64,000 bases of DNA from JAMZMI01 sp049115715 (GTDB lineage: Bacteria; Bacteroidota; Bacteroidia; Cytophagales; Cyclobacteriaceae), in assembly GCA_049115715.1 (NCBI GenBank), contig JAGDZQ010000035.1, positions 124,001 to 188,000 on the forward strand, written 5' to 3'. Both the position numbers and the translations under genes were made by a program. The notes beneath the pieces are model-generated. The model searched no databases. It was not told where the DNA came from and saw only the letters and a program-made list of their open reading frames with translations. Below, one piece after another: positions 15,148 through 24,556 of the stretch (positions are counted from its first letter, which is position 1; the number at the start of each line of letters is the position of its first letter).

Positions 15148-17007
15148 TTATAGTGTTTTTTTGAATGAAGTTTTGTTATTGGTATTGTCTGATACTTCCA
15201 GTATAAACTCACCTTTTAACGGAATGTTTTTGTCTAACCTTTCTGACCAGATTAAGTTCTTCTTTGGCTCATATTTCATCAGAATAAATTGTCCGTCGAG
15301 CGTAGCTTCGTAACTTTTGATTCCAGATAAGTCATCGGATATTTTGAAGGAGATAACGTTTTTGGATATTCTGGAGAAAGTAACGGTAGGAGGTATGGTG
15401 TCTTGAGCCAATGTGTAAGTGACCAGGTCGCGGGTTTTAAACTTTATTTCTTCATCGACCCATTCTCCTCCCATATAGTTTAATTTATTTCTAAAAACAG
15501 AGTAGACCGAGGTAGTCGAATCGGGATATTTTAGTTCAGGCTTGAGGGTTATATCCACATAAGACTTTAGTGGAATGTCAGCGTGTTTGTATTTAAATAA
15601 TTCTAGGTTTCGTGTAGAATCGAAGCTCTTTTCAAATCTGAGGTAGAGTGTGTCAAAAAGTGTTTTTTTAGAGAATAATAAATCTGATGAGTGATTGTAA
15701 TAAGCTATTTCCGTGTTGGATGGAATCTCTCCTGTAATACCCGTTTGGATCATATCACCGCAAAAATTGATGGAATCTGGCAGACCCTCTCTTAGATCCC
15801 AAACGTAATAGGCGTTACTCTTATCCACCCGATATGGAGAAAGGTCAACAAAAGCCTGACCGAAGAAAAGAGGGATGAGGTTTGGGGTGGTTTCATAGTT
15901 GGCTTTGAAATGCACGAAATTCCTGAAGATTTCAAAGTCTTTAATTTTAGGAACAGGCTTGTTTACAATCCTACGATTGTTGACTTGTGTTTCGAATGTA
16001 GAGATGTTGCCATAAGTGTCTTTTAAGTAAATCTGGATTCGGTGAGTGGAGTCATTGAATACGAATCCACTAGAAGGCTTTTCATAAATGGTGTTCGTAT
16101 TGCCATCATCGACGAATAGTTTGTTGTACTTAAGTCCTTTTTGCTTGTACGCTGCATAGTCCATGTGAGCAAGAATACTACGCTGATGAGAAAATGAGAG
16201 TTTGGACTTGTTTTGTTCAAAAATGGTGTCTCCATCTATTTTCATAACGATTTCAGAGATTCCGTTTTTGCTCCAAACATCATCTTGCCTGTCATAACCG
16301 TAAACTTCCACACCGATTTTCCCACTGAGGCGAATGGGTGTGCGAGTGGTGAAAATTGTGCTGGTTTTTATTACTTCAAATTCTTGCCGACCAAAGGTGT
16401 GATTGACTCTTGCCTCTTTCTCAAGTGATACGAAAGCGATGCGCTTGAGCAACGGAGCTTGTGTATCTCTGATCTCGTCAAACCCATAGAGCAAAGGATC
16501 GAGTACATTTTGATCTTTGTCTCGGATTTCAAAGTGTAGGTGAGGTCCGCTTGATGAGCCGGTGTTTCCCGAATAGGCAATAATGTCTCCTTTTTTGACA
16601 GGGAGCTCTTCTTTCGAGGGAAACATTTGCACAGTAAAGGACTGTTCCTTGTATTGGTTTTCAAGAATGTATTGAGCTATTTTTTTTCCAAATCTGTCGA
16701 GGTGCGCATAGACGGTAGTGGTTCCGTTTGCATGCTTGAGATAGATGGCATTGCCATAGCCTCCGGTGGAGACTCTGACTCTCCAAACGTAACCGTCTGC
16801 TGAAGCATATACAGGAAGCCCGATTTGCCCTCCGGTTTTGATATCTATGCCAGCATGGAAATGAGAAGCCCGCAATTCGCCCATTGTTCCGGCAAGGAGG
16901 TTTTGCTGTCCCGGATTGATAGGAAACATGAAGTATCCTTCCAAGTCAGTCTGACTCTTTGCTTGAATGAATGAAAATAAAAGGATGAAAATAAATCCGA
17001 GGCGCAT
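15148..17007 (-). CDS. Exported M23/LytM metallopeptidase
   Basis: 619 residues with a signal peptide (MRLGFIFILLFSFIQAKSQ). The LytM domain lies at about 35-185 with the zinc-ligand patterns HFHAGID and HLHFE (preceded by GNTGSSSGP), so peptidoglycan endopeptidase activity is likely. The remaining 430 residues are beta-rich and carry no recognised catalytic motif; they may be Ig-like domains for binding or regulation. It is upstream of and nearly adjoining bcp. Confidence 0.9.
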   Translation of the reverse strand: MRLGFIFILLFSFIQAKSQTDLEGYFMFPINPGQQNLLAGTMGELRASHFHAGIDIKTGGQIGLPVYASADGYVWRVRVSTGGYGNAIYLKHANGTTTVYAHLDRFGKKIAQYILENQYKEQSFTVQMFPSKEELPVKKGDIIAYSGNTGSSSGPHLHFEIRDKDQNVLDPLLYGFDEIRDTQAPLLKRIAFVSLEKEARVNHTFGRQEFEVIKTSTIFTTRTPIRLSGKIGVEVYGYDRQDDVWSKNGISEIVMKIDGDTIFEQNKSKLSFSHQRSILAHMDYAAYKQKGLKYNKLFVDDGNTNTIYEKPSSGFVFNDSTHRIQIYLKDTYGNISTFETQVNNRRIVNKPVPKIKDFEIFRNFVHFKANYETTPNLIPLFFGQAFVDLSPYRVDKSNAYYVWDLREGLPDSINFCGDMIQTGITGEIPSNTEIAYYNHSSDLLFSKKTLFDTLYLRFEKSFDSTRNLELFKYKHADIPLKSYVDITLKPELKYPDSTTSVYSVFRNKLNYMGGEWVDEEIKFKTRDLVTYTLAQDTIPPTVTFSRISKNVISFKISDDLSGIKSYEATLDGQFILMKYEPKKNLIWSERLDKNIPLKGEFILEVSDNTNNKTSFKKTL

Positions 17008-17056
17008 ACCAACTTCTCTTTACCTGTTTTGGTAAATATATCAATCTAAAGGTAAC

Positions 17057-17665
17057 CTACCGTACTTCGAAATTGAACATTTCGCGTCCTTCTAAAAAAC
17101 CTTCCAATTTGTCTCCGATTTTTACTTTTCCTACACCTTTTGGTGTTCCGGTGAAGAATATATCTCCGGTCTTCAGTGTAAAGAACTGGGAGGCATAAGC
17201 TATCAGCTCATCAATTGGCCAAAGCATCAAGCCGGAGTTGCCTTTCTGCTTAAGTTCTCCATTGACCTTAAGCTCAAAGTTGAGATTAGTCATATCAAAA
17301 CCCTCTTTCGATATAAACTGAGAAATGGGTGCTGAGTCATTGAATCCTTTTGAGAGCTCCCAAGAGAGTCCCTTATTCCTTAATTTGTCCTGTAAATCTC
17401 TTGCGGTAAAGTCAATACCCAGTCCAATTTCGTCATAGTAGTTGGAAGCAAATTCGGGGGCAATAGACTTGCCCTCTTTTTTGATCTTTACCAGCACCTC
17501 TAATTCATGATGGACGTTTTCTGAAAAGCTGGGATGATAGAAGGGATCGTTGTTTCGTAAAATAGCTGTGTCAGGTTTCATAAAGATGACCGGGCTGTCC
17601 GGTCTTTCATTTCCAAGTTCTTCTATATGCTCAACGTAGTTTCTTCCTATGCAAATAATTTTCAT
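17057..17665 (-). CDS. Fumarylacetoacetate hydrolase family protein
   Basis: 202-residue compact FAH-fold enzyme. The divalent-metal ligands are visible as the two Glu of HHELEVLV and the Asp of GIDFTARDLQ, and the family C-terminal motif GDIFFTGTPKGVG is intact. Short single-domain members include acylpyruvases, oxaloacetate decarboxylases and catabolic hydratases/hydrolases, so the exact substrate is open. It sits between mtaB and the LytM gene on the same strand. Confidence 0.9.
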   Translation of the reverse strand: MKIICIGRNYVEHIEELGNERPDSPVIFMKPDTAILRNNDPFYHPSFSENVHHELEVLVKIKKEGKSIAPEFASNYYDEIGLGIDFTARDLQDKLRNKGLSWELSKGFNDSAPISQFISKEGFDMTNLNFELKVNGELKQKGNSGLMLWPIDELIAYASQFFTLKTGDIFFTGTPKGVGKVKIGDKLEGFLEGREMFNFEVR

Positions 17666-17726
17666 ATTTCGGGGATTGGCGTTTAGGTAATTAGGTGTCT
17701 GGTATTTATTTACTTGTTTAGTCCTT

Positions 17727-19043
17727 TTAGTGGGCTAGTATTTCCTCCGTTTCTTCTACCAACATCAGTCCATCCGCATCTACCTGTGTAAGGTTAACTG
17801 TTTTCAATTCATTGATTAGAATTGGGTCGTATTTTGCCTTTACACGCACATAGTTTTCTGTGAATCCATGCATGAATCCATTCTCGATATCATCTTCAAA
17901 TAGTACCGAATATGCCCTTCCTATATTTTGTTCGTAAAAGTGTCTTTTCTTCTTTTCCGAAAGCGTTCGAAGCATTGAGGAACGTTTTTGCCTTTCTGCT
18001 ACGGGCACTGCTCCGTCCATATCCTGTGCCTGAGTATTGGCTCTTTCCGAATATGTAAATACGTGGAGATAGGAAACATCCAGTTCATTTAAGAATTCAT
18101 AGGTTTTCAGGAACTCTTCTTCCGTCTCTCCAGGAAAACCGGTGATCACATCTACTCCTATACAGCAATCAGGCATTAAAGATTTGATGGTCGCAACTCT
18201 ATCTCGATATAGATCACTGAGATATCTTCGATTCATTCTTTTCAAAATCACATCACTACCCGATTGTAAAGGGATATGAAAGTGAGCAACGAACCTTTTC
18301 GATTCAGAGACAAATTTGATGACTTCATTGGAAAGTAGGTTTGGCTCGATGGATGAAATCCTAAATCGGTCAATTCCTTCTACTTCATCGAGAGTTTTTA
18401 CAAGGTCTATGAATTTTTCTTTTCTCTTTCCATTCTGAACCCCAAAGTCGCCAATGTTCACTCCTGTAAGAACAACTTCCTTAACTTCTGTTTTTCCAAT
18501 CTCTTCGGCTTGAAGTATGATATTGGAGATGGTGTCACTTCTGCTCTTTCCTCTGGCTAATGGTATGGTGCAAAAAGCACACCCGTAGTTGCATCCATCT
18601 TGAACCTTAAGGAAGGTACGGGTTCTGTCTCCATAGGAGTGGGAAGCATTGAAGGTATTTGCTTCCTGAATCTCTGATGCAAAAACCTGTGGTTCATTTT
18701 TAGAAGTAAAATCTTCCAGATATTCGAAAAGCCTGAATTTCTCTGCTGCCCCAAGCACAGCATCGACTCCTTTGATTTCGCTTATTTCTTTTGGCTTTAG
18801 CTGAGCATAACAGCCTATAATGGTAACATAACTTTTGGGAGAGATTTTTTTGGCTTCCTTTACGATTTTGCGGCATTTCTTGTCTGCATTCTCAGTGACA
18901 GAGCAGGTGTTAATTACAAAAATGTCTGGTTTGTCGGTAAAGTCCACCTTCTCAAATCCCTTGTCCTCGAACATGCGAGAAATAGTGGATGTTTCGGAAA
19001 AATTGAGCTTGCAACCCAGAGTATAAAATGCGACACGCTTCAT
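17727..19043 (-). CDS. mtaB: tRNA ct6A/t6A37 methylthiotransferase
   Basis: 438-residue radical-SAM methylthiotransferase. Three N-terminal cysteines that hold the auxiliary cluster are in YTLGCKLN, INTCSVT and IIGCYAQ; the radical-SAM cluster motif is CNYGCAFC; a TRAM-like C-terminal region follows. The start MKRVAFYTLGCKLN is typical of MtaB rather than MiaB/RimO. It converts t6A37 to ms2t6A37 in ANN-decoding tRNAs. An exact -7 promoter element ends 7 nt before the ATG. Confidence 0.95.
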   Translation of the reverse strand: MKRVAFYTLGCKLNFSETSTISRMFEDKGFEKVDFTDKPDIFVINTCSVTENADKKCRKIVKEAKKISPKSYVTIIGCYAQLKPKEISEIKGVDAVLGAAEKFRLFEYLEDFTSKNEPQVFASEIQEANTFNASHSYGDRTRTFLKVQDGCNYGCAFCTIPLARGKSRSDTISNIILQAEEIGKTEVKEVVLTGVNIGDFGVQNGKRKEKFIDLVKTLDEVEGIDRFRISSIEPNLLSNEVIKFVSESKRFVAHFHIPLQSGSDVILKRMNRRYLSDLYRDRVATIKSLMPDCCIGVDVITGFPGETEEEFLKTYEFLNELDVSYLHVFTYSERANTQAQDMDGAVPVAERQKRSSMLRTLSEKKKRHFYEQNIGRAYSVLFEDDIENGFMHGFTENYVRVKAKYDPILINELKTVNLTQVDADGLMLVEETEEILAH

Positions 19044-19050
19044 AAGAGCG

Positions 19051-19058
19051 CAAAGATA
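19051..19058 (-). promoter_or_regulatory. -7 element directly upstream of mtaB
   Basis: TATCTTTG on the minus strand is followed by seven bases and then the ATG, so the transcript would have almost no leader. No convincing -33 TTTG was found. Confidence 0.45.
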
Positions 19059-19097
19059 GGGAGGATTTGGGTTTTTTATCTGACTAGCCTTCCCGTC

Positions 19098-21791
19098 TCA
19101 ATCCCCCACCAATATAAAAGGAGCCCAATAGTAGGGACTGGAGTAATTTTCAGAGTGAAGCAAATTGAGTTTTGCTTTTCTTAGATCATCATTGAAGAGG
19201 TTATTGTCTGAATGATGAAGATGTTGTTTGTAGAAATCAATCATTAACTGAGCCGTAGAAGCATCAGCCACTTGCCAGAGTGATACGATTAGATTATGTG
19301 CTCCGGCATACATGAGCGATCTGCTCAGTCCTACGATCCCTTCTCCTTTGGCTAATTTCCCTAATCCTGTTTCGCAAGCCGAAAGTGTGACCAAATCTGC
19401 ATTGATTTTTAGGTTATAAATCTCTCCTGAATACAAGCTTCCATCATCTGTATCCGATGGGCTTAGGAATATTCTCGATAGTTCAGGATTGGATTCATCG
19501 ACCATACCATGAGTGGCAAAGTGGAGGTATTTATAGTCATGGAGTTTTTCCCTTTTGATCATGGTCTCATTGGCATTTTTGCCTAATGAAACTGTAGGTT
19601 TTTGGTCGGTAGATAAAAACAAATATTTGATTTCATTGATTTCTTCTTGCGATCCTGGGAGGTCTGGCATTGCAACTTCGTTTTCGCTGAATGTAATTGG
19701 TGCAGTTAGCAGTATTCCTTTTGAATCTGTGGATTCTGTATCGTTGAGTCTATCGAGTAGTAATGTTGCTGCATAATCATAGGAAATAGCATACTTCTCA
19801 ACCAGATACGTCAATTGACCGTACCCAGTTCTTTCACTGGCAATACCCAAGGTAAAAGCCTCGAATGGAAGTGTGCCTAAAACACCATCAGGTAGAATGA
19901 TTAGGTGATTGATGTCAGGTTTGATATTTGGAATAAGTTGCTTGTATAATTTGAGTGAAGAAGTTTCGAAAATCTTGAATACATCATATTTGATACTATT
20001 TCGAAAAGCTTTCGATACCTGAAAGAAGTCCTCGGATTTGGGAATCGAGGTTACATTCATGTTCTTTTTTGTAATACTAAAAACATAAATATTGTCCGCT
20101 CCTGTAAAGTAGGAAAGTATGGCGGAGTTCTGTCCCATTGCTTTTTGCAGATCAGAAGAGGTGGCAAAGTTCTGGTTGTATTTTAGATTGAAGTAAGATG
20201 AGTAATCCTTCTCTAATTGATCTATGAAGGTTCGGTAGGATTGCTCGATATTGAAAAGATCCAGTTTTATTCCCTGATCTTCTCCTTTTGCGTTGGCAAG
20301 TTTTTGTTTTAGGTAACTAATCTCCGTTTTGAGACTATCTTCTAATGAAAGCAGTTTTTCAGGAATACCTGAAAACGATTTTGCTTTTGTTTCCTGAATA
20401 GCTTCGAGTAAGATGGCTGATTTGCTTCTTTCGCAAAACTCGAAAGCTTTGTCGAGGTAATATCTTTTGTTCCACGTCCTATTGCTCAACTCCAGTGCGA
20501 TTCTAATGCCATTGTCATACACTTCGTTGGAAATCGCTCCAAGTCTGAGCTTATCTGCCTCACTGAGCCTAAGCTGTCTTATCTGGGTGATGAGCTCATC
20601 GAAAAGGGCATAGGTATTTAAAGAACTGATGAGATCTTTCGGTTTCAGCGTTTTTTCATAGTGTAGGGCTTCTAGCACAATGGCTTTCTTTTGCAGCGAA
20701 TAGAGCAGAATATCTGCATTGTAATATTCTTTCAGTTCGGGGAGGTCATAGATAGATTCATATTCCTGAGAAACGAGGTTGGCATAAATGGAGGCTTGCA
20801 AATGTTCCACTGCCAATTTGAATTTCCCTTTCTCCTGATAGACCGTTCCGATCAGGTAATAAGCATTAGCGACTTCCGGATGCTTGTTTCCATAAATCCT
20901 AAGATATTGATGAAGAGCCAATTGTTGAAAGTGCAGCGCCTCATCGAGAATACCATCTTTTTCCAATATTCTTCCCCTTTGTGACAAGGTAAACGCTTTG
21001 TTTGGGTGATCTCCTTCAAACGAAGATTCCCATATTTCCATTACTAAATCAAGATATTGAAGTGCTTCTCCATATTTTCCCTGCTCGCTATTGGCGTAGG
21101 CAAGGTTACTATAGCAGTTGGCCACTTTAGGGTGTATATCTCCATATTTTCCTTGGTAGATTGCAAGTGCTTTATTGAATTGTGTAATGGCTTTTTGATG
21201 TTGATCTTTTAGGTAGATAAGTCCGATGTTGTTGTAAGAGTCAGCTATGGCAGGATCGTCTTCATCAAGTAATTTCTCTTTTATATTAAGAGATCTTTCA
21301 TGATAGGCTAGGGCAGTGGTTGTGTTTTCGTTTGTTCCGTACGCGATTCCTAAATTTTCAAAGCAATTGGCAGTTTCTAAACTTTCGATATCAGAGTAAA
21401 AGGCTTCCTCTTTGGATAAGTACTCAAGTGCTAAATCGTTTCTTCCCAGATTTAAATAACCCTCTCCAATTATTCCAAAAGCAGATGCCTGCAATGATGC
21501 TATTTCTCCTTCAATTTCGTTGATGAAACTGAGCGAACTCTCAGCCAATTGCACACTTAGGTCAGCTTTACCACTTGAGAGGTGGCATTGAGCCATTTTT
21601 AGATTACATGCCGCATAGTTTTTGTAATCTTGTTGAGATTTATATGCAAGTCCAGCACTCTTATACCCTTCATATGCACGATCGAGTTGACCATTTGCAA
21701 AATCATCTTCTGCTTGTTGATAGGTTGACTCTTGAGAGAAAATAACATGTGAGATTCCCAGGAGAGCTATGAATAGAATGTTTTTTAACAT
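19098..21791 (-). CDS. Exported TPR-CHAT (caspase-like) protein
   Basis: 897 residues. A signal peptide (MLKNILFIALLGISHVIFSQ) is followed by about eight tetratricopeptide repeats (25-340), a helical/coiled-coil linker (400-560) and a C-terminal CHAT peptidase domain (600-895). The caspase-like dyad is His761 in HFATHG and Cys806 in LSACETG. CHAT-TPR proteins are clan CD peptidases; here the signal peptide places it outside the cytoplasm. The ATG overlaps the stop of the upstream barrel gene (TGATG), so the pair is coupled. Substrate and trigger unknown. Confidence 0.9.
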   Translation of the reverse strand: MLKNILFIALLGISHVIFSQESTYQQAEDDFANGQLDRAYEGYKSAGLAYKSQQDYKNYAACNLKMAQCHLSSGKADLSVQLAESSLSFINEIEGEIASLQASAFGIIGEGYLNLGRNDLALEYLSKEEAFYSDIESLETANCFENLGIAYGTNENTTTALAYHERSLNIKEKLLDEDDPAIADSYNNIGLIYLKDQHQKAITQFNKALAIYQGKYGDIHPKVANCYSNLAYANSEQGKYGEALQYLDLVMEIWESSFEGDHPNKAFTLSQRGRILEKDGILDEALHFQQLALHQYLRIYGNKHPEVANAYYLIGTVYQEKGKFKLAVEHLQASIYANLVSQEYESIYDLPELKEYYNADILLYSLQKKAIVLEALHYEKTLKPKDLISSLNTYALFDELITQIRQLRLSEADKLRLGAISNEVYDNGIRIALELSNRTWNKRYYLDKAFEFCERSKSAILLEAIQETKAKSFSGIPEKLLSLEDSLKTEISYLKQKLANAKGEDQGIKLDLFNIEQSYRTFIDQLEKDYSSYFNLKYNQNFATSSDLQKAMGQNSAILSYFTGADNIYVFSITKKNMNVTSIPKSEDFFQVSKAFRNSIKYDVFKIFETSSLKLYKQLIPNIKPDINHLIILPDGVLGTLPFEAFTLGIASERTGYGQLTYLVEKYAISYDYAATLLLDRLNDTESTDSKGILLTAPITFSENEVAMPDLPGSQEEINEIKYLFLSTDQKPTVSLGKNANETMIKREKLHDYKYLHFATHGMVDESNPELSRIFLSPSDTDDGSLYSGEIYNLKINADLVTLSACETGLGKLAKGEGIVGLSRSLMYAGAHNLIVSLWQVADASTAQLMIDFYKQHLHHSDNNLFNDDLRKAKLNLLHSENYSSPYYWAPFILVGD

Positions 21792-22765
21792 CAGAATCGG
21801 TAGATATAACTTAAGCTGATTACAGAATCCCTGGTGAGACCATCTGGATTATTTTTTCTATCTACGAATTTATAACCGTAAATGAATTTGACACTGTTAT
21901 TCACATTGAACTTATAACCAGCGCTGGCGAGTGCAGAAAATGCCAAACCGGTTGTATTTGGTGCTTTTATCCTTTTGTCGTTTGCAAAATCGTATCTTTC
22001 ATCTTTTGTTATTCTGTAAATTGGTAATACCCCCAAGGAAAAATTGTAGTTGAGAAATCTAAAATTGCGCTCCGCTCTTAACATGATATCAGTACCTCTT
22101 TTTAAATCATTGGCCAGCCAGTATTCGTTGACATAGGCTTGGCCTCCCGGGTAATTAGGCCACTTTCCCCACCTAAAGTCATTCCTATTCTTATGTATTA
22201 TCGGGATTTGAATACCAGTTGCAAACAACCACTTTTCATTTATAATAGATGCTCCTGCTACTAAATCATACGTTCCCAGACTTACCTGATAGTACATTGG
22301 TAAATCACCTGGGTGCGTTCCATCTGGCCCAAATTCAACTTGCTTTCCACCAGCTTTGTCGCTACCATATCCACTTGGTATTTTTCCACCAAGCGTGACC
22401 CCCACATTGTATCCTTTTAGTTTGCCTATGGATCTTGATACACTGAAAGAAACATCGCCCATTCCCTGATTGCTTCCAAAATTTCCCTTTACGTGCTGGT
22501 AAGGTAGCTTTACCTGAAAAGAGGTCTTATCATTGATTCCAATAGAGATATCCGCTGTGTAAACACTTACAACTGGACTAAGGGTCGTTTTCCCTTTATA
22601 GTAATTGAATTCAACAGACCTCAGCTTAAAGTTAATTTTTCTAGAATACGTTTGATCGGGCTTCATGGCCCCCATAGTGCAAAAGCCAGCATCGCTGCAG
22701 CCTTGTGCCAGTACTCCTCCTTCGAGGCAAGTAATCAATAATAAGCAGAGAGAAAGCCGTATCAT
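21791..22765 (-). CDS. Outer-membrane beta-barrel protein coupled to the CHAT gene
   Basis: 324 residues with a signal peptide (MIRLSLCLLLITCLEGGVLAQ), a short Cys-containing mature N-terminus (GCSDAGFC) and a strand-turn-strand pattern ending in aromatic YIYRF, the usual outer-membrane assembly signal. It resembles transporter-like or MetA-type barrels, but no substrate can be named. Its stop shares a base with the ATG of the CHAT gene, so the two products are made together; the barrel could anchor or translocate the CHAT protein or its product (inference). Confidence 0.75.
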   Translation of the reverse strand: MIRLSLCLLLITCLEGGVLAQGCSDAGFCTMGAMKPDQTYSRKINFKLRSVEFNYYKGKTTLSPVVSVYTADISIGINDKTSFQVKLPYQHVKGNFGSNQGMGDVSFSVSRSIGKLKGYNVGVTLGGKIPSGYGSDKAGGKQVEFGPDGTHPGDLPMYYQVSLGTYDLVAGASIINEKWLFATGIQIPIIHKNRNDFRWGKWPNYPGGQAYVNEYWLANDLKRGTDIMLRAERNFRFLNYNFSLGVLPIYRITKDERYDFANDKRIKAPNTTGLAFSALASAGYKFNVNNSVKFIYGYKFVDRKNNPDGLTRDSVISLSYIYRF

Positions 22766-22865
22766 TTGATTTGGGTTAAATATTAAGAAATGTCAAGCTA
22801 AGCTTCGGGGGCATTTCATGAGAAAGTTAAAAATAAATATAAAAAAATTCATATGTGATTAAACC

Positions 22866-22906
22866 TTTCTAATTGACCTCTGTCAAAGAGCCAAATCAAT
22901 TAGAAA
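22866..22906. promoter_or_regulatory. Nested palindrome with a CRP/FNR-type box
   Basis: Outer 11-bp perfect arms TTTCTAATTGA (22866-22876) and TCAATTAGAAA (22896-22906) flank a spacer. Partly overlapping is TTGACctctGTCAA (22873-22886), a perfect dyad of the CRP/FNR-family form TTGAy-N4-rTCAA. It lies 35 nt before the lipoprotein ATG at 22922 and about 110 nt from the divergent barrel/CHAT operon, so it could control either or both. The regulator is not in the window. Confidence 0.45.
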
Positions 22907-22921
22907 CAAACATTTAATATC

Positions 22922-23824
22922 ATGAAAAATTTATCATTATACTCAGTGCTAATTTTACTTTTTGCTTTTACTGCTTGCGAGCAAGATGGAGCGGAAACAG
23001 ATATGGAAGAGATTATTGGGGCTCAGACAATTGCGGCCTTGGATATTGAGTCAGAGGAAGCAATAGAATCTAGCTTTAGCGATATCGATGTAATTACCGA
23101 AGCAGGTATCGATGTGTTAGGAGTTGACTTGAATAGTAGTGGAAGAATCATAGGAAATAGAAGAGGCAGGGACAGAAAAGATCGTGCTTTGGATTGCGCA
23201 GAGATAACAAAGGATACAGTCAATCAAATGATTACCATTGACTTTGGTGATGGATGTGTTGGCCCACATGGAGCAATTAGAAAAGGTAAAATCATTATCC
23301 AATATTCTGGAAACAGATTTGAAGCAGGAGCATCTAAGATAGTTACATTGGAAGATTTCTTTATAGATAGCCTTCATATCGAAGGAACTAGAACAACAAC
23401 TTTGGTTTCGATAGATACTGCAGCCAGCATTAAAGTAGTGCGAACCACAATGGAGGGAGGCAAGATCACATTTGCTGATGAGACGTTCGCTACCAGAGAT
23501 ACTGATCATACCAGAACTATGGTAAATGGTGATGATGAAGATGGTGATTACTCAACTTTGGCTGGGGCAGCCAGTGGTGTGAAGAGGGATGGAACAGAAT
23601 ACTCAGCTACCATTCTAGAAGATCTCCTTTTCAAAAGAATATGCTGGGAAGAGCGAGTGTTCATAGCTGTGTCGGGTGTGAAAGAAGTGGTAAATGGAGA
23701 AAGTATCGCAGTAATAGATTATGGTGACGGTACTTGCGATAATGAAGTTGAAATAACCGCGGATGGAGAAACTACTACAAAAACCATCGAACCAAAAGGT
23801 CGATTAAAGAGAAAAAGAGGATAG
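22922..23824 (+). CDS. Lipoprotein of unknown function
   Basis: 300 residues with a type II signal peptide (MKNLSLYSVLILLFAFTAC, lipobox Cys19), followed by an acidic stretch and a central basic patch (NRRGRDRKDR). The rest is beta-rich with repeated glycine/threonine turns and ends in a basic tail (GRLKRKRG). Two IDFGDGC/IDYGDGTC-like motifs (about residues 102 and 262) suggest an internal duplication. No named family is recognised. It is monocistronic, with a nested palindrome upstream and a strong terminator downstream. Confidence 0.75.
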   Translation: MKNLSLYSVLILLFAFTACEQDGAETDMEEIIGAQTIAALDIESEEAIESSFSDIDVITEAGIDVLGVDLNSSGRIIGNRRGRDRKDRALDCAEITKDTVNQMITIDFGDGCVGPHGAIRKGKIIIQYSGNRFEAGASKIVTLEDFFIDSLHIEGTRTTTLVSIDTAASIKVVRTTMEGGKITFADETFATRDTDHTRTMVNGDDEDGDYSTLAGAASGVKRDGTEYSATILEDLLFKRICWEERVFIAVSGVKEVVNGESIAVIDYGDGTCDNEVEITADGETTTKTIEPKGRLKRKRG

Positions 23825-23852
23825 AATAATCTAATATTTGGTAGGCGATTTA

Positions 23853-23882
23853 GGTTACATCGAAAGATGTGGCCTTTTTTTT
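23853..23882 (+). terminator. Intrinsic terminator after the lipoprotein gene
   Basis: GGTTACATC (23853-23861), GAAA tetraloop, GATGTGGCC (23866-23874, two G-T pairs), then eight T. Confidence 0.85.
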
Positions 23883-23899
23883 GTGATAAAAACAGAGAA

Positions 23900-24553
23900 T
23901 CAGTCTTCAGCTGTAAAAACATAGCTGATGATATTCGCTCCCATCTTAAGAGCCGCTTCTCTGATCTCTTGTGGATCATTGTGAATGGATTGATCTTCCC
24001 ATCCATTACCAAGATCACTTTCATATGTGTAAAAACAGACAAGTCTTCCTTCTAAGATAATGCCATATCCTTGAGGAGGTTTGCCGTCGTGCTCATGGAT
24101 TTTGGGAAGACCTTTTGGGAAATCAAACTTTTGATGGTAGATGGGGTGGTCAAATGGGATCTCAACAAAATCAGCATTAGGAAATACTTTCTTTATTTCT
24201 ATTCTAATGAACGGGTCTAACCCATAATTATCATCGATGTGTAAAAAACCTCCAGACTTAAGATACTTTCTTAAGTTGTCGGCATCTTCATCACTAAAAA
24301 CAACATTGCCGTGCCCTGTCATGTATATATAAGGATATAAGAACAGATCAGGGCTTGAGACCTCCACGATATCGTCTTCTCTTGAGATCTGCGTCCGCAT
24401 TTCTCGGTTGCAAAACTCAATTAGATTGGGGAGAGCTGTCTTATTGGAATACCAATCACCTCCACCGTCATATTTGAGCTTGGCTATCCTCAATTCTTGA
24501 GCTTGAGTGCTGATTATGAAAAGTGAACTAAGAATAAGAAAGAGAATTCTCAT
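23900..24553 (-). CDS. DUF4159 exported protein
   Basis: 217 residues, signal peptide (MRILFLILSSLFIISTQAQ), then a glutamine-amidotransferase-like Rossmann domain typical of DUF4159: FLYPYIYMTGHGNVVFS, GGFLHIDDNYG and a late HEHDGKPPQGYGI segment. Exported stand-alone DUF4159 proteins have no established biochemical role. It is the last gene of the pafA-HAD-DUF4159 unit, 3 nt after the phosphatase-like gene. Confidence 0.85.
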   Translation of the reverse strand: MRILFLILSSLFIISTQAQELRIAKLKYDGGGDWYSNKTALPNLIEFCNREMRTQISREDDIVEVSSPDLFLYPYIYMTGHGNVVFSDEDADNLRKYLKSGGFLHIDDNYGLDPFIRIEIKKVFPNADFVEIPFDHPIYHQKFDFPKGLPKIHEHDGKPPQGYGIILEGRLVCFYTYESDLGNGWEDQSIHNDPQEIREAALKMGANIISYVFTAED

Positions 24554-24556
24554 ATT

